A stretch of 49,426 bases of DNA, taken from UBA5972 sp964637875 (GTDB taxonomy: Bacteria; Pseudomonadota; Alphaproteobacteria; Rhodobacterales; Rhodobacteraceae). The stretch covers positions 1 through 49,426 of the forward strand of contig CAZWXK010000016.1 in assembly GCA_964637875.1 (NCBI GenBank), given 5' to 3'. The position numbers and the translations under genes were made by a program. The notes beneath the pieces were generated by a model. That model saw only the letters and a program-made list of their open reading frames with translations. It did no database searches and was not told where the DNA came from. Positions 40,831 to 49,426 of this stretch are shown here, piece by piece. Numbering within the stretch: the stretch's first letter is position 1; each line of letters begins with the position of its first letter.

Positions 40831-41724
40831 ATGCTGTCTGACGTGAAAAAATGCCGAACCATGATGAGTCGCAAACCCTATACCCTGTTGCAGCCGAAAA
40901 AACGGCTGACCGCCGCGATCTTTGCCTCGCCCCATAGCGGGCGCGATTATCCAGCGTCCTTCACGCGCGCGTCGATCCTGGACGAAACAACCCTGCGTTC
41001 GTCGGAAGACGCCTTTGTCGATCGGCTGTATGATTGCGCGCCCGAATTCGGGGCGCCGTTGCTGGCCGCGAATTTTCCGCGTGCCTATGTCGATCTGAAC
41101 CGCGCCCCGGACGAGCTTGACCCGGCATTGATAAAGGGGGTCGTGCGGCGACGTCACAATCCGCGCATTGCCTCGGGGCTGGGGGTCATCCCGCGCGTGG
41201 TGTCGCAGGCGCGCGAGATCCGGCAGGGAAAGATCAGCCTGATCGAGGCTAGGCGGCGGCTGCGCAGCTGTTACCACCCCTATCACGACCGCCTGAAATC
41301 CATGGTCGAGGAAACCGAACACGCCTTTGGTCAGGTGATCCTGTTCGATTGCCACTCGATGCCGCATGAGGCGCTGGTGTCAACGTCGTATGCCTATGAC
41401 AAGAAACCGGAAATCGTGCTTGGCGATCGCCACGGGGCGGCCTGCGCGCCGTCGATCATGGATGAGGTCGAGCGGATCTTTCGCGATGCCGGTCTCAGGG
41501 TTTCGCGAAACCTGCCTTTTGCCGGGGCTTACGTGACCCAGCAATATGGTTGGCCCACCCTTGGCCGCCATGCCATCCAGATCGAAATCGATCGCGCGCT
41601 CTACATGGACGAAGCCAGGGTCGAGCCGCGCGCGGATTTCGACGCGTTTCGTACGCTGATGCATGGGATCGTTTTCCGCCTCGCCAGGTTGGGCGAAGGC
41701 CGGGTCAAGCTGGCCGCGGAATAG
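40831..41724 (+). CDS. N-formylglutamate amidohydrolase family protein
   Basis: This protein has about 297 residues. The family motifs are AIFASPHSGRDYP at the N-terminus (zinc-binding His), DLNRAPDELDPALI, ILFDCHSMPH and VLGDRHGAACAP. It may hydrolyse N-formylglutamate in histidine breakdown or another N-formyl or N-acyl amino acid; no other hut genes are near. The start is uncertain: 40831 is the longest sensible ATG, while 40861/40864 (MMSRKPYTLLQ) match the family start better but lack a ribosome site. The 3' end overlaps pyrF tail to tail by 20 bp. Confidence 0.82.
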   Translation: MLSDVKKCRTMMSRKPYTLLQPKKRLTAAIFASPHSGRDYPASFTRASILDETTLRSSEDAFVDRLYDCAPEFGAPLLAANFPRAYVDLNRAPDELDPALIKGVVRRRHNPRIASGLGVIPRVVSQAREIRQGKISLIEARRRLRSCYHPYHDRLKSMVEETEHAFGQVILFDCHSMPHEALVSTSYAYDKKPEIVLGDRHGAACAPSIMDEVERIFRDAGLRVSRNLPFAGAYVTQQYGWPTLGRHAIQIEIDRALYMDEARVEPRADFDAFRTLMHGIVFRLARLGEGRVKLAAE

Positions 41725-42445
41725 CCCTGGACGACCGCGTGGGCAGATCGGCAAGGATGTCCATCGCCGCCTGTCGGGGATCGGGGGCTTGCCAGATGGG
41801 GCGCCCGACCACGACATGATCGGCCCCGGCCGCAATGGCGGCGCGGGGGGTTGCGACACGTTTCTGGTCTGCCTTGCCGACCCCTGGCGGCCTGACTCCG
41901 GGGGTGACGATCAGCCTGCCGACAGATTCGGGAAGGGCGCGAATCTGCGCGGCCTCACGGGGCGAGGCGATGACGCCGTCGGCCCCTTCGGCCAGCGCCC
42001 GCCGGGCCCTTTCAATCACAAGATCCGACAGGTTCCCCGGCTTGATGAGCGCATCATCCAGATCGGCGCGGTCCAGTGAGGTCAGGATTGTCACCGCCAA
42101 AATCCGCGTCGGGCGTCCCCCGCGTCCCGCGACGGCCGCCCTGACGACCTGGGGATCGCCGTGAACCGTGAGGAAATCGAGATCATATTGCACCAGCCCC
42201 CGTACGGCCTTTTCGACAGTCGCACCTATGTCGAACAGTTTCATGTCCAGGAAAACGCGCTTGCCAGCCTGTTTCAGCTCGTCCGCCAACGCAAGGCCGC
42301 CTCCGGTCAGCATTCCCAGGCCGATCTTGTAAAAGGATACGCAGTCGCCGAGTTTCGCGACCACCTCCAGCGCCTCATACGCGTTTGCAAGATCGAGTGC
42401 GACAATCAGGCGATCATCGGCCTGCGGTTCTTCGGTGGTGTTCAT
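41705..42445 (-). CDS. pyrF: Orotidine 5'-phosphate decarboxylase
   Basis: PyrF (246 residues) makes UMP from OMP, the last step of de novo pyrimidine synthesis. It is a short TIM barrel with the catalytic DMKLFDIGATVEKAV, and LIVALDLANAYEALEVV at the N-terminus. IVTPGVRPPGVGKADQKRVATP forms the phosphate-binding end with IAAGADHVVVGRPIWQA. The start at 42445 is chosen for the AAGGAG ribosome site. The 3' end overlaps the amidohydrolase-like gene by 20 bp on the opposite strand. Confidence 0.96.
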   Translation of the reverse strand: MNTTEEPQADDRLIVALDLANAYEALEVVAKLGDCVSFYKIGLGMLTGGGLALADELKQAGKRVFLDMKLFDIGATVEKAVRGLVQYDLDFLTVHGDPQVVRAAVAGRGGRPTRILAVTILTSLDRADLDDALIKPGNLSDLVIERARRALAEGADGVIASPREAAQIRALPESVGRLIVTPGVRPPGVGKADQKRVATPRAAIAAGADHVVVGRPIWQAPDPRQAAMDILADLPTRSSRAIPRPA

Positions 42446-42616
42446 GAGGCGCTCCTTTGTCGTTCCGTGAATCGCCGCCCTTGGGCCATGTGTCAAGCGC
42501 CGGATCGTTGATGCTGAAAGAGGGGCGACATGTCATGCCCCGTTGCGGATGCCACGGCCAGCCCTGGCACATGGCCGGGCCGCATGGGAAATCATGCCTT
42601 TTCCTGTGGTAACGGT

Positions 42617-42645
42617 CTTGTCATCGCGGCGCGATCTCCCCATCT
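42617..42645 (+). promoter_or_regulatory. Heat-shock (sigma-32/RpoH-type) promoter of clpB
   Basis: CTTG (42617-42620) and CCCCATCT (42638-42645) are separated by 17 bp and match the RpoH consensus, in which CTTG is followed by a CCCCAT-type -10. The transcript would start about 70 bp before the clpB ATG. This is the strongest promoter I can identify in the window. The surrounding 42446-42722 has no gene. Confidence 0.8.
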
Positions 42646-42722
42646 CCAACAGGGAAGGCCTGCTGTGGAACGTGCCGATTTCGGGCGTCGGAAAGGCGGG
42701 CGCTTGTTGAAAGGAGACTGCC

Positions 42723-45302
42723 ATGAACTTGGAAAAGTTCACCGAACGGTCGCGCGGGTTCATTCAGGCCGCACAGACCATCGCAATGCGCGAGAATCAT
42801 CAGAGAATTCTGCCGGAACACCTGCTCAAGGCGCTGATGGATGACGAGGAGGGGCTTTCCTCGAATCTGATCAAGGCCGCCGGGGGCGACCCGCAGCTTG
42901 TGCGTGGTGCGGTCGAGACCGCGATTCGCAAGATCCCGCAGGTGTCGGGCGCGGGCGACCAGATCTATGTCGATACCCAGACCGCCAAGGTGCTGGACGA
43001 GGCCGAAAAGATCGCCAAGAAGGCCGGCGACAGTTTCGTGCCTGTCGAACGCATCCTGACGGCGCTGTGCATCGTGCGCTCGGCCGCGAAAGAGGCGCTG
43101 ACCGCAGGCGGTGTCACCGCGCAGGCCCTGAACGAGGCGATCAACAATGTCCGCAAGGGGCGCACGGCTGATTCCGCCAATGCCGAAGAGGGGTATGACG
43201 CGCTCAAGAAATATGCGCGCGACCTGACCGAAGCCGCCGCCGAGGGCAAGATCGACCCGATCATCGGCCGAGACGACGAGATCCGCCGCACCATGCAGGT
43301 GCTTTCGCGCCGGACCAAGAACAACCCGGTTCTGATTGGCGAGCCCGGTGTCGGTAAAACCGCGATTGTCGAAGGTCTGGCCCTGCGCATCGTCAATGGC
43401 GACGTGCCGGAATCGCTGCACAACAAGAAACTGCTGGCGCTTGATATGGGCGCGCTGATTGCGGGTGCGAAATATCGCGGTGAATTCGAGGAACGCCTCA
43501 AGGCGGTTCTGTCCGAGGTGACGGCCGCCGCTGGCGAGATCATCCTGTTCATCGACGAGATGCACACCCTTGTGGGCGCCGGCAAGACCGATGGCGCAAT
43601 GGATGCCAGCAACCTGCTGAAGCCCGCCCTTGCGCGCGGTGAACTGCACTGCGTCGGCGCGACCACACTGGACGAATACCGCAAATATATCGAAAAGGAC
43701 GCGGCCCTTGCCCGGCGCTTCCAGCCGATCATCATCGAGGAACCCACCGTCGAGGACACGATCAGCATCCTGCGCGGTATCAAGGAGAAGTATGAGCTTC
43801 ACCACGGGGTGCGGATTTCCGACAGCGCCCTGGTGGCGGCGGCAACGCTTTCGCATCGCTACATCACCGACCGCTTCCTGCCGGACAAGGCCATCGACCT
43901 GGTGGACGAGGCCGCCAGCCGGCTGAGGATGGAGGTTGACAGCAAGCCCGAAGAACTCGACGCGCTGGATCGCCAGATCCTGCAACTGCAGATCGAGGCC
44001 GAAGCCCTGCGCAAGGAGGACGACAAGGCCAGCAAGGACCGTCTGGAAAAGCTGGAAAAGGAGTTGTCCGACTTGCAGGAACAGTCGGCCGAGATGACCG
44101 CCCGCTGGCAGGCCGAACGTGCCAAGCTGGAACAGGCGCGCGAGCTGAAGGAACAGCTTGACCGCGCCCGGGCCGAGCTGGACCAGGCCAAGCGCGAGGG
44201 CAACCTGCAAAAGGCGGGCGAGCTGTCCTATGGCGTGATCCCGGAGCTTGAAAAGAAACTGGCCGAGGCCGAGGCCCGTCAGGAAGGGATGATGGTCGAA
44301 GAGGCCGTCCGCCCCGAGCAGATCGCCGAGGTCGTCGAACGCTGGACCGGCATCCCGACCAGCAAGATGCTGGAAGGCGAGCGTGATAAGCTGCTCAAGA
44401 TGGAGGAAGAGCTGGCCAAGCGTGTCATCGGCCAGGAGGCCGCCGTTCAGGCCGTCTCCAACGCCGTGCGGCGCGCGCGTGCCGGGCTGAACGACCCGAA
44501 CCGCCCGCTGGGCAGCTTTCTGTTCCTGGGGCCGACCGGCGTTGGCAAGACCGAGCTGACCAAGGCGCTGGCCGAATACCTGTTCGACGACGAACACGCG
44601 ATGGTGCGGATCGACATGTCCGAGTTCATGGAGAAACACTCGGTCGCGCGCCTGATCGGTGCCCCGCCGGGTTATGTCGGTTATGACGAGGGCGGCGTGC
44701 TGACCGAGGCCGTGCGCCGCAGGCCCTATCAGGTGATCCTGTTCGACGAGGTAGAAAAGGCGCACCCGGATGTGTTCAACGTGCTGTTGCAGGTTCTCGA
44801 TGACGGTGTGCTGACCGATGGTCAGGGCCGCACCGTGGACTTCAAGCAGACGCTGATCATCCTGACGTCGAACCTTGGCAGCCAGGCCCTCAGCCAGCTG
44901 CCCGAAGGAACCGATGTCGAGCAGGCCAAGGCCGACGTGATGGATGCGGTGCGGGCACATTTCCGCCCCGAATTCCTGAACCGTCTGGACGAGATCGTGA
45001 TCTTTGATCGCCTCAGCCGCGATGACATGACCGCGATCGTCGATATCCAGCTGGGTCTGCTGGAAAAACGTCTGGCCGTGCGCAAGATCGGGCTCGGGGT
45101 CGATGACGCTGCCCGCAAGTGGCTGGCCGATCGTGGCTATGACCCGGTTTATGGTGCCCGTCCGCTGAAACGCGTGATCCAGAAGGAATTGCAGGATCCG
45201 CTGGCCGAACTGCTGCTGAGCGGCGAGGTCATGGATGGCGACACCATCAAGGTCACGGCCGACGAAAACGGGCTGGTCGTGAACGGCAAGTCGTTGCACT
45301 GA
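42723..45302 (+). CDS. clpB: ClpB disaggregase (AAA+ chaperone)
   Basis: ClpB (859 residues) works with DnaK to solubilise aggregates. The N-domain (MNLEKFTERSRGFIQAAQTI) is followed by AAA-1 with Walker A GEPGVGKTA and the Walker B region IILFIDEMHTL. The long coiled-coil middle domain (about 410-530, rich in EKLEKELSDLQEQ and DRARAELDQAKREG) comes next, then AAA-2 with GPTGVGKTE, FLNRLDEIVIFDRL and GARPLKRVIQKELQDPLAELLLSGE. Length and motif order are normal. It has an AAGGAG ribosome site and a heat-shock promoter 78 bp upstream, and it ends at a strong terminator. Confidence 0.97.
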   Translation: MNLEKFTERSRGFIQAAQTIAMRENHQRILPEHLLKALMDDEEGLSSNLIKAAGGDPQLVRGAVETAIRKIPQVSGAGDQIYVDTQTAKVLDEAEKIAKKAGDSFVPVERILTALCIVRSAAKEALTAGGVTAQALNEAINNVRKGRTADSANAEEGYDALKKYARDLTEAAAEGKIDPIIGRDDEIRRTMQVLSRRTKNNPVLIGEPGVGKTAIVEGLALRIVNGDVPESLHNKKLLALDMGALIAGAKYRGEFEERLKAVLSEVTAAAGEIILFIDEMHTLVGAGKTDGAMDASNLLKPALARGELHCVGATTLDEYRKYIEKDAALARRFQPIIIEEPTVEDTISILRGIKEKYELHHGVRISDSALVAAATLSHRYITDRFLPDKAIDLVDEAASRLRMEVDSKPEELDALDRQILQLQIEAEALRKEDDKASKDRLEKLEKELSDLQEQSAEMTARWQAERAKLEQARELKEQLDRARAELDQAKREGNLQKAGELSYGVIPELEKKLAEAEARQEGMMVEEAVRPEQIAEVVERWTGIPTSKMLEGERDKLLKMEEELAKRVIGQEAAVQAVSNAVRRARAGLNDPNRPLGSFLFLGPTGVGKTELTKALAEYLFDDEHAMVRIDMSEFMEKHSVARLIGAPPGYVGYDEGGVLTEAVRRRPYQVILFDEVEKAHPDVFNVLLQVLDDGVLTDGQGRTVDFKQTLIILTSNLGSQALSQLPEGTDVEQAKADVMDAVRAHFRPEFLNRLDEIVIFDRLSRDDMTAIVDIQLGLLEKRLAVRKIGLGVDDAARKWLADRGYDPVYGARPLKRVIQKELQDPLAELLLSGEVMDGDTIKVTADENGLVVNGKSLH

Positions 45303-45340
45303 CGTCCGGCGCAACCATGCGCTGTGGCAAAAAGAGGACG

Positions 45341-45367
45341 GACCCCGATCGATTGATCGGGGTCTTT
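45341..45367 (+). terminator. Rho-independent terminator of clpB
   Basis: A perfect 10-bp stem (GACCCCGATC/GATCGGGGTC, loop GATT) is followed by TTT. It lies 39 bp after the clpB stop. Confidence 0.9.
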
Positions 45368-45432
45368 CCGGTTGGTTTGGTGATTATTTGAAAATCGCGT
45401 AATGTACCCGACATTCACGATTGGTGTTAACC

Positions 45433-45903
45433 ATGATCAGAAAGATCGACACGCTCTTGTCCGAATATGGCGAAAGCCATCGGAATCCGGTCAACAGGCG
45501 GATTCACTGGGTGTCCGTGCCGATCATTGTCTGGGGTTTGATGACATTATTGTGGTCGTTGCCGGTTCCGGGGATGTTTTCCGCCGTGCCGGGGCTGAAC
45601 TGGCTGACCATCTGCCTTGCGCCGGCTCTGGTTTATTATCTGGTGCTCTCGCCGACATTGGCCGTCGGGTTCTTTTTTCTTGCTCTGGTCGGCGTGGGGC
45701 TGATCCGGGGTTACGAGGCAGTCGTGACGTTTCCCCTGTGGCAGTTCGGACTGCTGCTGTTCGTTCTGGGCTGGATCGGCCAGTTCCTCGGGCACAGCAT
45801 CGAAGGCAACAGCCCGTCCTTTTTCAAGGACCTGCGGTTCCTGCTGATCGGGCCGGCCTGGCTGTTGCACTTTGTCTATCGATGGATGAACGTACCTTAC
45901 TGA
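45433..45903 (+). CDS. Mpo1-like (DUF962) membrane protein
   Basis: This 156-residue protein has four or so hydrophobic segments. It shows the Mpo1/YGL010w-type histidine pattern: YGESHRNPVNRRIHWVSVP near the N-terminus and WIGQFLGHSIEGNSPS near residue 116. Yeast Mpo1 is an iron-dependent dioxygenase of 2-hydroxy fatty acids in the ER, so a lipid alpha-oxidation role is possible, but the bacterial function is not established. ATG at 45433 is chosen; a TTG at 45421 is an alternative. No clear ribosome site is seen. It is convergent with the DUF302 gene, three bases away. Confidence 0.8.
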   Translation: MIRKIDTLLSEYGESHRNPVNRRIHWVSVPIIVWGLMTLLWSLPVPGMFSAVPGLNWLTICLAPALVYYLVLSPTLAVGFFFLALVGVGLIRGYEAVVTFPLWQFGLLLFVLGWIGQFLGHSIEGNSPSFFKDLRFLLIGPAWLLHFVYRWMNVPY

Positions 45904-45906
45904 TCC

Positions 45907-46353
45907 TCAATTCAGGCCGAGCGCGTCCCTCACGATGGAATCAAGCAGTGCCTCGACCTTTTTCATCTCGCCCTTGGGGAAACTGTCATGGCCAACGACC
46001 GTCTTGTCCGGCTCGGCTGTCGTTGCATAGACAAAGATGCGGTATGGGCAGAAATTGATGTTTTTGGGGTCGGCTTCCATCATCTCGCGCGAGAGCGTGG
46101 CAGAACAGAAGTTGAAGATCCGCGCCTCGCGATAGACCCGTCTGGTCGCGCCGACATCCTTGGCGGTGCGGTCGAGCATCTCGCCGACATGGTTCACGTT
46201 GTCGATCTTGTAGCCGCGCCCGATGATCTCGTTTTCGACCGAGAACAGAACATCCTCGACATCCTCGTTCACCGTATAGGTGACAGGTTGTCCCGCAAAG
46301 GCCGTTCCTGTCAGCATGAGCAGAGCCGTGGCGGCCGCCAACAATATGCGCAT
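45907..46353 (-). CDS. Secreted DUF302 family protein
   Basis: This 148-residue protein has a Sec signal (MRILLAAATALLMLTGTAFAG) and a DUF302-like domain: DVEDVLFSVENEIIGRGYKIDNVNHVGEML and IFNFCSATLSREMMEADPKNINFCPYRIFVY. The cysteines in FNFC and NFCPY could form a disulfide in the periplasm. The family function is unknown; TT1751-like proteins bind small ligands. The start at 46353 has a GGGAGGAAGA ribosome site. It is divergent from msrP across 206 bp in which I see no clear promoter. Confidence 0.8.
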   Translation of the reverse strand: MRILLAAATALLMLTGTAFAGQPVTYTVNEDVEDVLFSVENEIIGRGYKIDNVNHVGEMLDRTAKDVGATRRVYREARIFNFCSATLSREMMEADPKNINFCPYRIFVYATTAEPDKTVVGHDSFPKGEMKKVEALLDSIVRDALGLN

Positions 46354-46559
46354 TCTCTTCCTCCCAAGGTGATGAGCGCTGTTCAGCGATGTGTATTGCG
46401 CCTCCATAGGGCCGCCTTGTGCGGGCCACGTCAAGGCGTGCGTTCAAAACTGTTCAACGCATTTGTGAGGGGGGTTGTTTTGATTTCCGGTTCCCGCAAC
46501 CTTACCACCAGTGGAAATCCGCCCCTTCAGGAGGCGGCAGATAACAAGGGAAGATAGAC

Positions 46560-47477
46560 ATGACCTTTCGTTTCAGCACCGACCTTGGGGAATCCGACGT
46601 GACCCCCGAGGCCCATTTCATAAATCGCCGGGCATTGATGGCCGGCGCGGGTGCGCTGGTGACCGCCGCTGTTGCCCCCGGCGCCGCCGTGGCGCGCGGC
46701 AAGTACGATGTGGATGCCAAGCCCAACAGCTTCGAGGACATCACCAGTTACAACAATTTCTACGAATTCGGTACCGGCAAGGGCGATCCTGCGCGCTATG
46801 CCGGAAGATTGACGACAACGCCCTGGAATGTGCGCATCGATGGCATGGTGGACAAACCGGGCAACTATCCCCTCGAGGATATTCTGAAAGGCATGACGAT
46901 CGAGGAACGTATCTATCGATTCCGTTGTGTCGAAGCCTGGTCGATGGTGGTTCCCTGGAACGGTTTTCAGCTGTCCGATCTGTTGAACCGGGTCGGCGTC
47001 CAGAGCGGCGCGCGCTATGTTGCCTTTGAAACCCTCATGCGCCCCTCCGAGATGCCGGGGCAGAAATCGGCGCTCCTGGACTGGCCCTATCGCGAGGGAT
47101 TGCGCCTGGATGAGGCCATGCATCCGCTGACCCTGATCGCGACCGGAATATACGGCAAGCCGCTGCCCAATCAGAATGGCGCACCGCTGCGCCTGGTGGT
47201 GCCGTGGAAATACGGATTCAAGTCGATCAAGTCGATTGTGCGCATCACCCTGACCGACAGGATGCCCCAGACCACCTGGAACATGCAGAACCCACGCGAA
47301 TACGGGTTCTATTCCAATGTGAATCCCGAGGTGGACCACCCCCGCTGGTCGCAGGCATCGGAAAGGCCGATCGGTGGCGGCCTGTTTGCACGCAGGCGTC
47401 CGACGCTGATGTTCAATGGTTACGCAGATCAGGTTGCGGGGCTGTACCGCGGCATGGATCTGAAAAAGAATTTCTGA
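46560..47477 (+). CDS. msrP: MsrP, periplasmic methionine-sulfoxide reductase catalytic subunit
   Basis: MsrP (305 residues, YedY family) is a molybdoenzyme that repairs oxidised methionines in envelope proteins, with electrons from MsrQ. A twin-arginine region INRRALMAGAG (21-31) marks the Tat signal. The single molybdenum ligand Cys123 lies in RFRCVEAWSMVVPW. Downstream segments KYGFKSIKSI and NPREYGFYSNVNP are typical. The ATG has an AAGGGAAG ribosome site. The stop overlaps the msrQ start (TGATG), confirming a two-gene operon. Confidence 0.95.
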   Translation: MTFRFSTDLGESDVTPEAHFINRRALMAGAGALVTAAVAPGAAVARGKYDVDAKPNSFEDITSYNNFYEFGTGKGDPARYAGRLTTTPWNVRIDGMVDKPGNYPLEDILKGMTIEERIYRFRCVEAWSMVVPWNGFQLSDLLNRVGVQSGARYVAFETLMRPSEMPGQKSALLDWPYREGLRLDEAMHPLTLIATGIYGKPLPNQNGAPLRLVVPWKYGFKSIKSIVRITLTDRMPQTTWNMQNPREYGFYSNVNPEVDHPRWSQASERPIGGGLFARRRPTLMFNGYADQVAGLYRGMDLKKNF

Positions 47478-48121
47478 TGGAGAATATCGTTCGGCGCATC
47501 AATGCCGTGATTCGGCGAATCCCCGCATGGCCCCTGTATGTGCTGGGTCCTGTTCCCGCGCTTGTCTATTTCTATTGGGCGGTAACGAACCAGCTGGGTG
47601 CCGACCCCTTGATCATGCTGGAACGCCAGCTGGGGCGCTGGGCGTTGCAGTTGCTCATGCTCACGCTGCTGGTCACCCCGCTGCGCAGGATGGCGGGCCT
47701 CAACCTGCTGAAGTTTCGTCGCGCTTTCGGATTGCTCGGCTTCACCTATGTCGTCCTGCATCTGGCGACCTGGCTGGTGCTGGACAAGCAGTTCTTCTGG
47801 GCCGAGATCCTGCGTGATCTCTACAAACGCCCGTATATCGTGCTTGGTGTGACAGGGTTTGCGATTCTCGTGCCTCTGGCCATGACATCGAACGCATGGT
47901 CCATTCGCCGGCTGGGCGCGGCTGGCTGGCGGCGCCTGCATCAGTTGAGCTATGCGGCCGTTCTGCTGGGGGCAGCGCATTACTTGCTGGTGGTAAAGGC
48001 ATGGCCGCCCAAGCCGATCATCTATGCGGCGCTTGCCGTGACACTGATTCTGCTGCGATTCCCCTGGGCCCGCCTGAGGGACGGGCTGAATTCGGCAGTC
48101 GGGGCCGGAAAATCGGCCTGA
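47477..48121 (+). CDS. msrQ: MsrQ, heme-binding membrane subunit
   Basis: MsrQ (214 residues) is a YedZ-type flavin/heme b membrane protein that passes quinol electrons to MsrP. About six hydrophobic segments are present. Conserved histidines appear in VVLHLATWLV and in WRRLHQLSYAAVLLGAAHYLLVVKA. The start overlaps the msrP stop. Many bacterial msrPQ pairs respond to reactive chlorine or oxygen; no regulator is next to this pair. Confidence 0.94.
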   Translation: MENIVRRINAVIRRIPAWPLYVLGPVPALVYFYWAVTNQLGADPLIMLERQLGRWALQLLMLTLLVTPLRRMAGLNLLKFRRAFGLLGFTYVVLHLATWLVLDKQFFWAEILRDLYKRPYIVLGVTGFAILVPLAMTSNAWSIRRLGAAGWRRLHQLSYAAVLLGAAHYLLVVKAWPPKPIIYAALAVTLILLRFPWARLRDGLNSAVGAGKSA

Positions 48122-48343
48122 TGAATCGGTTTTTTGGCCTCAAGCGGGATTCGCTGCCGCGATTCCATCGTTTCTGATGGATGAGTCTGTGGATAACTTT
48201 GCCGGCCACGGCTTGTGGTGGCTCGTGCCAATAATCTTGTTTCAAAACAGGGGGGCTTTTTGTTGTTTTCAAAAGCAAAACCGCAAAATCTGGAGCCTGG
48301 CGCGGGTGGCCGGAAAAAAATGAAGGTTTTTTGAAAAAAGGTC

Positions 48344-48372
48344 TTGCGCGGTCCCCGATCAATCCGTAAATA
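48344..48372 (+). promoter_or_regulatory. Candidate rRNA operon promoter
   Basis: TTGCGC (48344-48349) and TAAATA (48367-48372) are separated by 17 bp. An AT-rich, T/A-tract stretch (48311-48340) lies just upstream and could act as an UP element. The mature 16S end is about 350 bp downstream. Confidence 0.6.
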
Positions 48373-48719
48373 CCCCTTCACCGGCGGGGCGAAACACTCC
48401 ACGGTAACAAAAACAGAGACAAGTCGAGCGGCGGGCGCGCCAAGGAACATAGGCGCTACCAAGGTTTTTTGTCGCTGAGCTCTTTGAAATTGATGGTATC
48501 TGAAGAGATATGTGGGCGGTTTGGTCGTAATCGACGGACAAACTTCTACATATCGACTTCCTAGGACTTCGGTTCGATGATGGAAGGTCAGCTTCACTGT
48601 TTGGCGGCTTTCGGTTTCTTCTGAAACCTGAAGCACAACAAACAGATGACTGTACCGGGGTCACACCCGGTACGATGTGCAGAGGTTCGAACGTCAAGGA
48701 TAAGCTGGTAACAGCTTTT
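48373..48719 (+). promoter_or_regulatory. 16S rRNA 5' leader with boxA-like site and hairpins
   Basis: The leader shows GCTCTTTGAAAT at 48479-48490, similar to boxA antitermination sites. It also has an 8-bp stem (GTACCGGG/CCCGGTAC, 48652-48673) and a small hairpin with a GTAA (GNRA) loop at 48702-48717, just before the mature end. These are likely for antitermination and RNase III processing. There is no protein gene between 48122 and 48719. Confidence 0.6.

Positions 48720-49426
<707 letters not shown>

Noticed and set aside
42621..45314. 897-codon open frame opposite clpB
   Set aside because: Antisense to clpB, with no recognisable fold; the clpB frame carries every AAA+ motif.

Overview
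The window looks like a piece of a Rhodobacterales (Roseobacter/Rhodobacter-type alphaproteobacterial) chromosome. The evidence is the 5' half of a 16S rRNA gene with the short alphaproteobacterial helices and a Rhodobacterales-like 3' part, the high GC content, a Rhodobacteraceae-style sox locus, FdsA-like and XdhABC molybdoenzymes, linked LYS1/LYS9-type saccharopine dehydrogenases, and intergenic GC double hairpins of a kind I recall from this family. I cannot assign a genus. The sequence is scaffolded: 100 Ns at 26921-27020 are flanked by the same 10 bases on both sides.

Layout. (1) 1-6785: thiosulfate oxidation. soxX-Y-Z-A-B run leftward with soxV upstream, and soxS-soxR-soxT run divergently to the right. 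soxB is cut by the window edge and soxW is absent. Three dyads resembling persulfide-responsive ArsR-family operators sit upstream of soxX and between soxV and soxS. (2) 6909-7988: a zinc alcohol dehydrogenase ending at a bidirectional terminator. (3) 8119-17871 (leftward): a purine island. uraH is followed by xdhA-xdhB-xdhC, which overlap into a BMP-type nucleoside ABC transporter (ATPase, two permeases, binding protein). (4) 18000-21449: dnaE, possibly leaderless. (5) 21642-23879 (leftward): two saccharopine dehydrogenases for lysine metabolism. (6) 24121-26895: an orphan FdsA-like formate dehydrogenase lacking one Fe-S cluster, then the assembly gap. (7) 27305-28831: a 5'-nucleotidase-family protein with altered metal-binding motifs.

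(8) 28890-31699 (leftward): a soluble hybrid PAS histidine kinase, an OmpR-type response regulator and a 54-residue membrane protein. They are divergent from (9) 31915-40382: an acyl-CoA synthetase, a complete LivGHMKF-type ABC transporter and a PaaK-like CoA ligase, suggesting sensed uptake and CoA activation of a carboxylic acid. (10) 40457-48121: housekeeping and stress genes: rpmJ, tRNA-Val(GAC), an N-formylglutamate amidohydrolase-like gene, pyrF, clpB behind a heat-shock-type promoter, an Mpo1-like membrane protein, a DUF302 protein and msrPQ. (11) 48344-49426: the promoter, leader and 5' part of an rRNA operon.

I saw no insertion sequence, prophage or CRISPR array. The least explained units are the two-component/acyl-CoA-ligase/ABC block, the altered nucleotidase, the cluster-deficient orphan formate dehydrogenase and the possible tandem repeat hidden by the gap. 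None is certain to be a new system. Functions are inferred from motifs and neighbours, without database searches.
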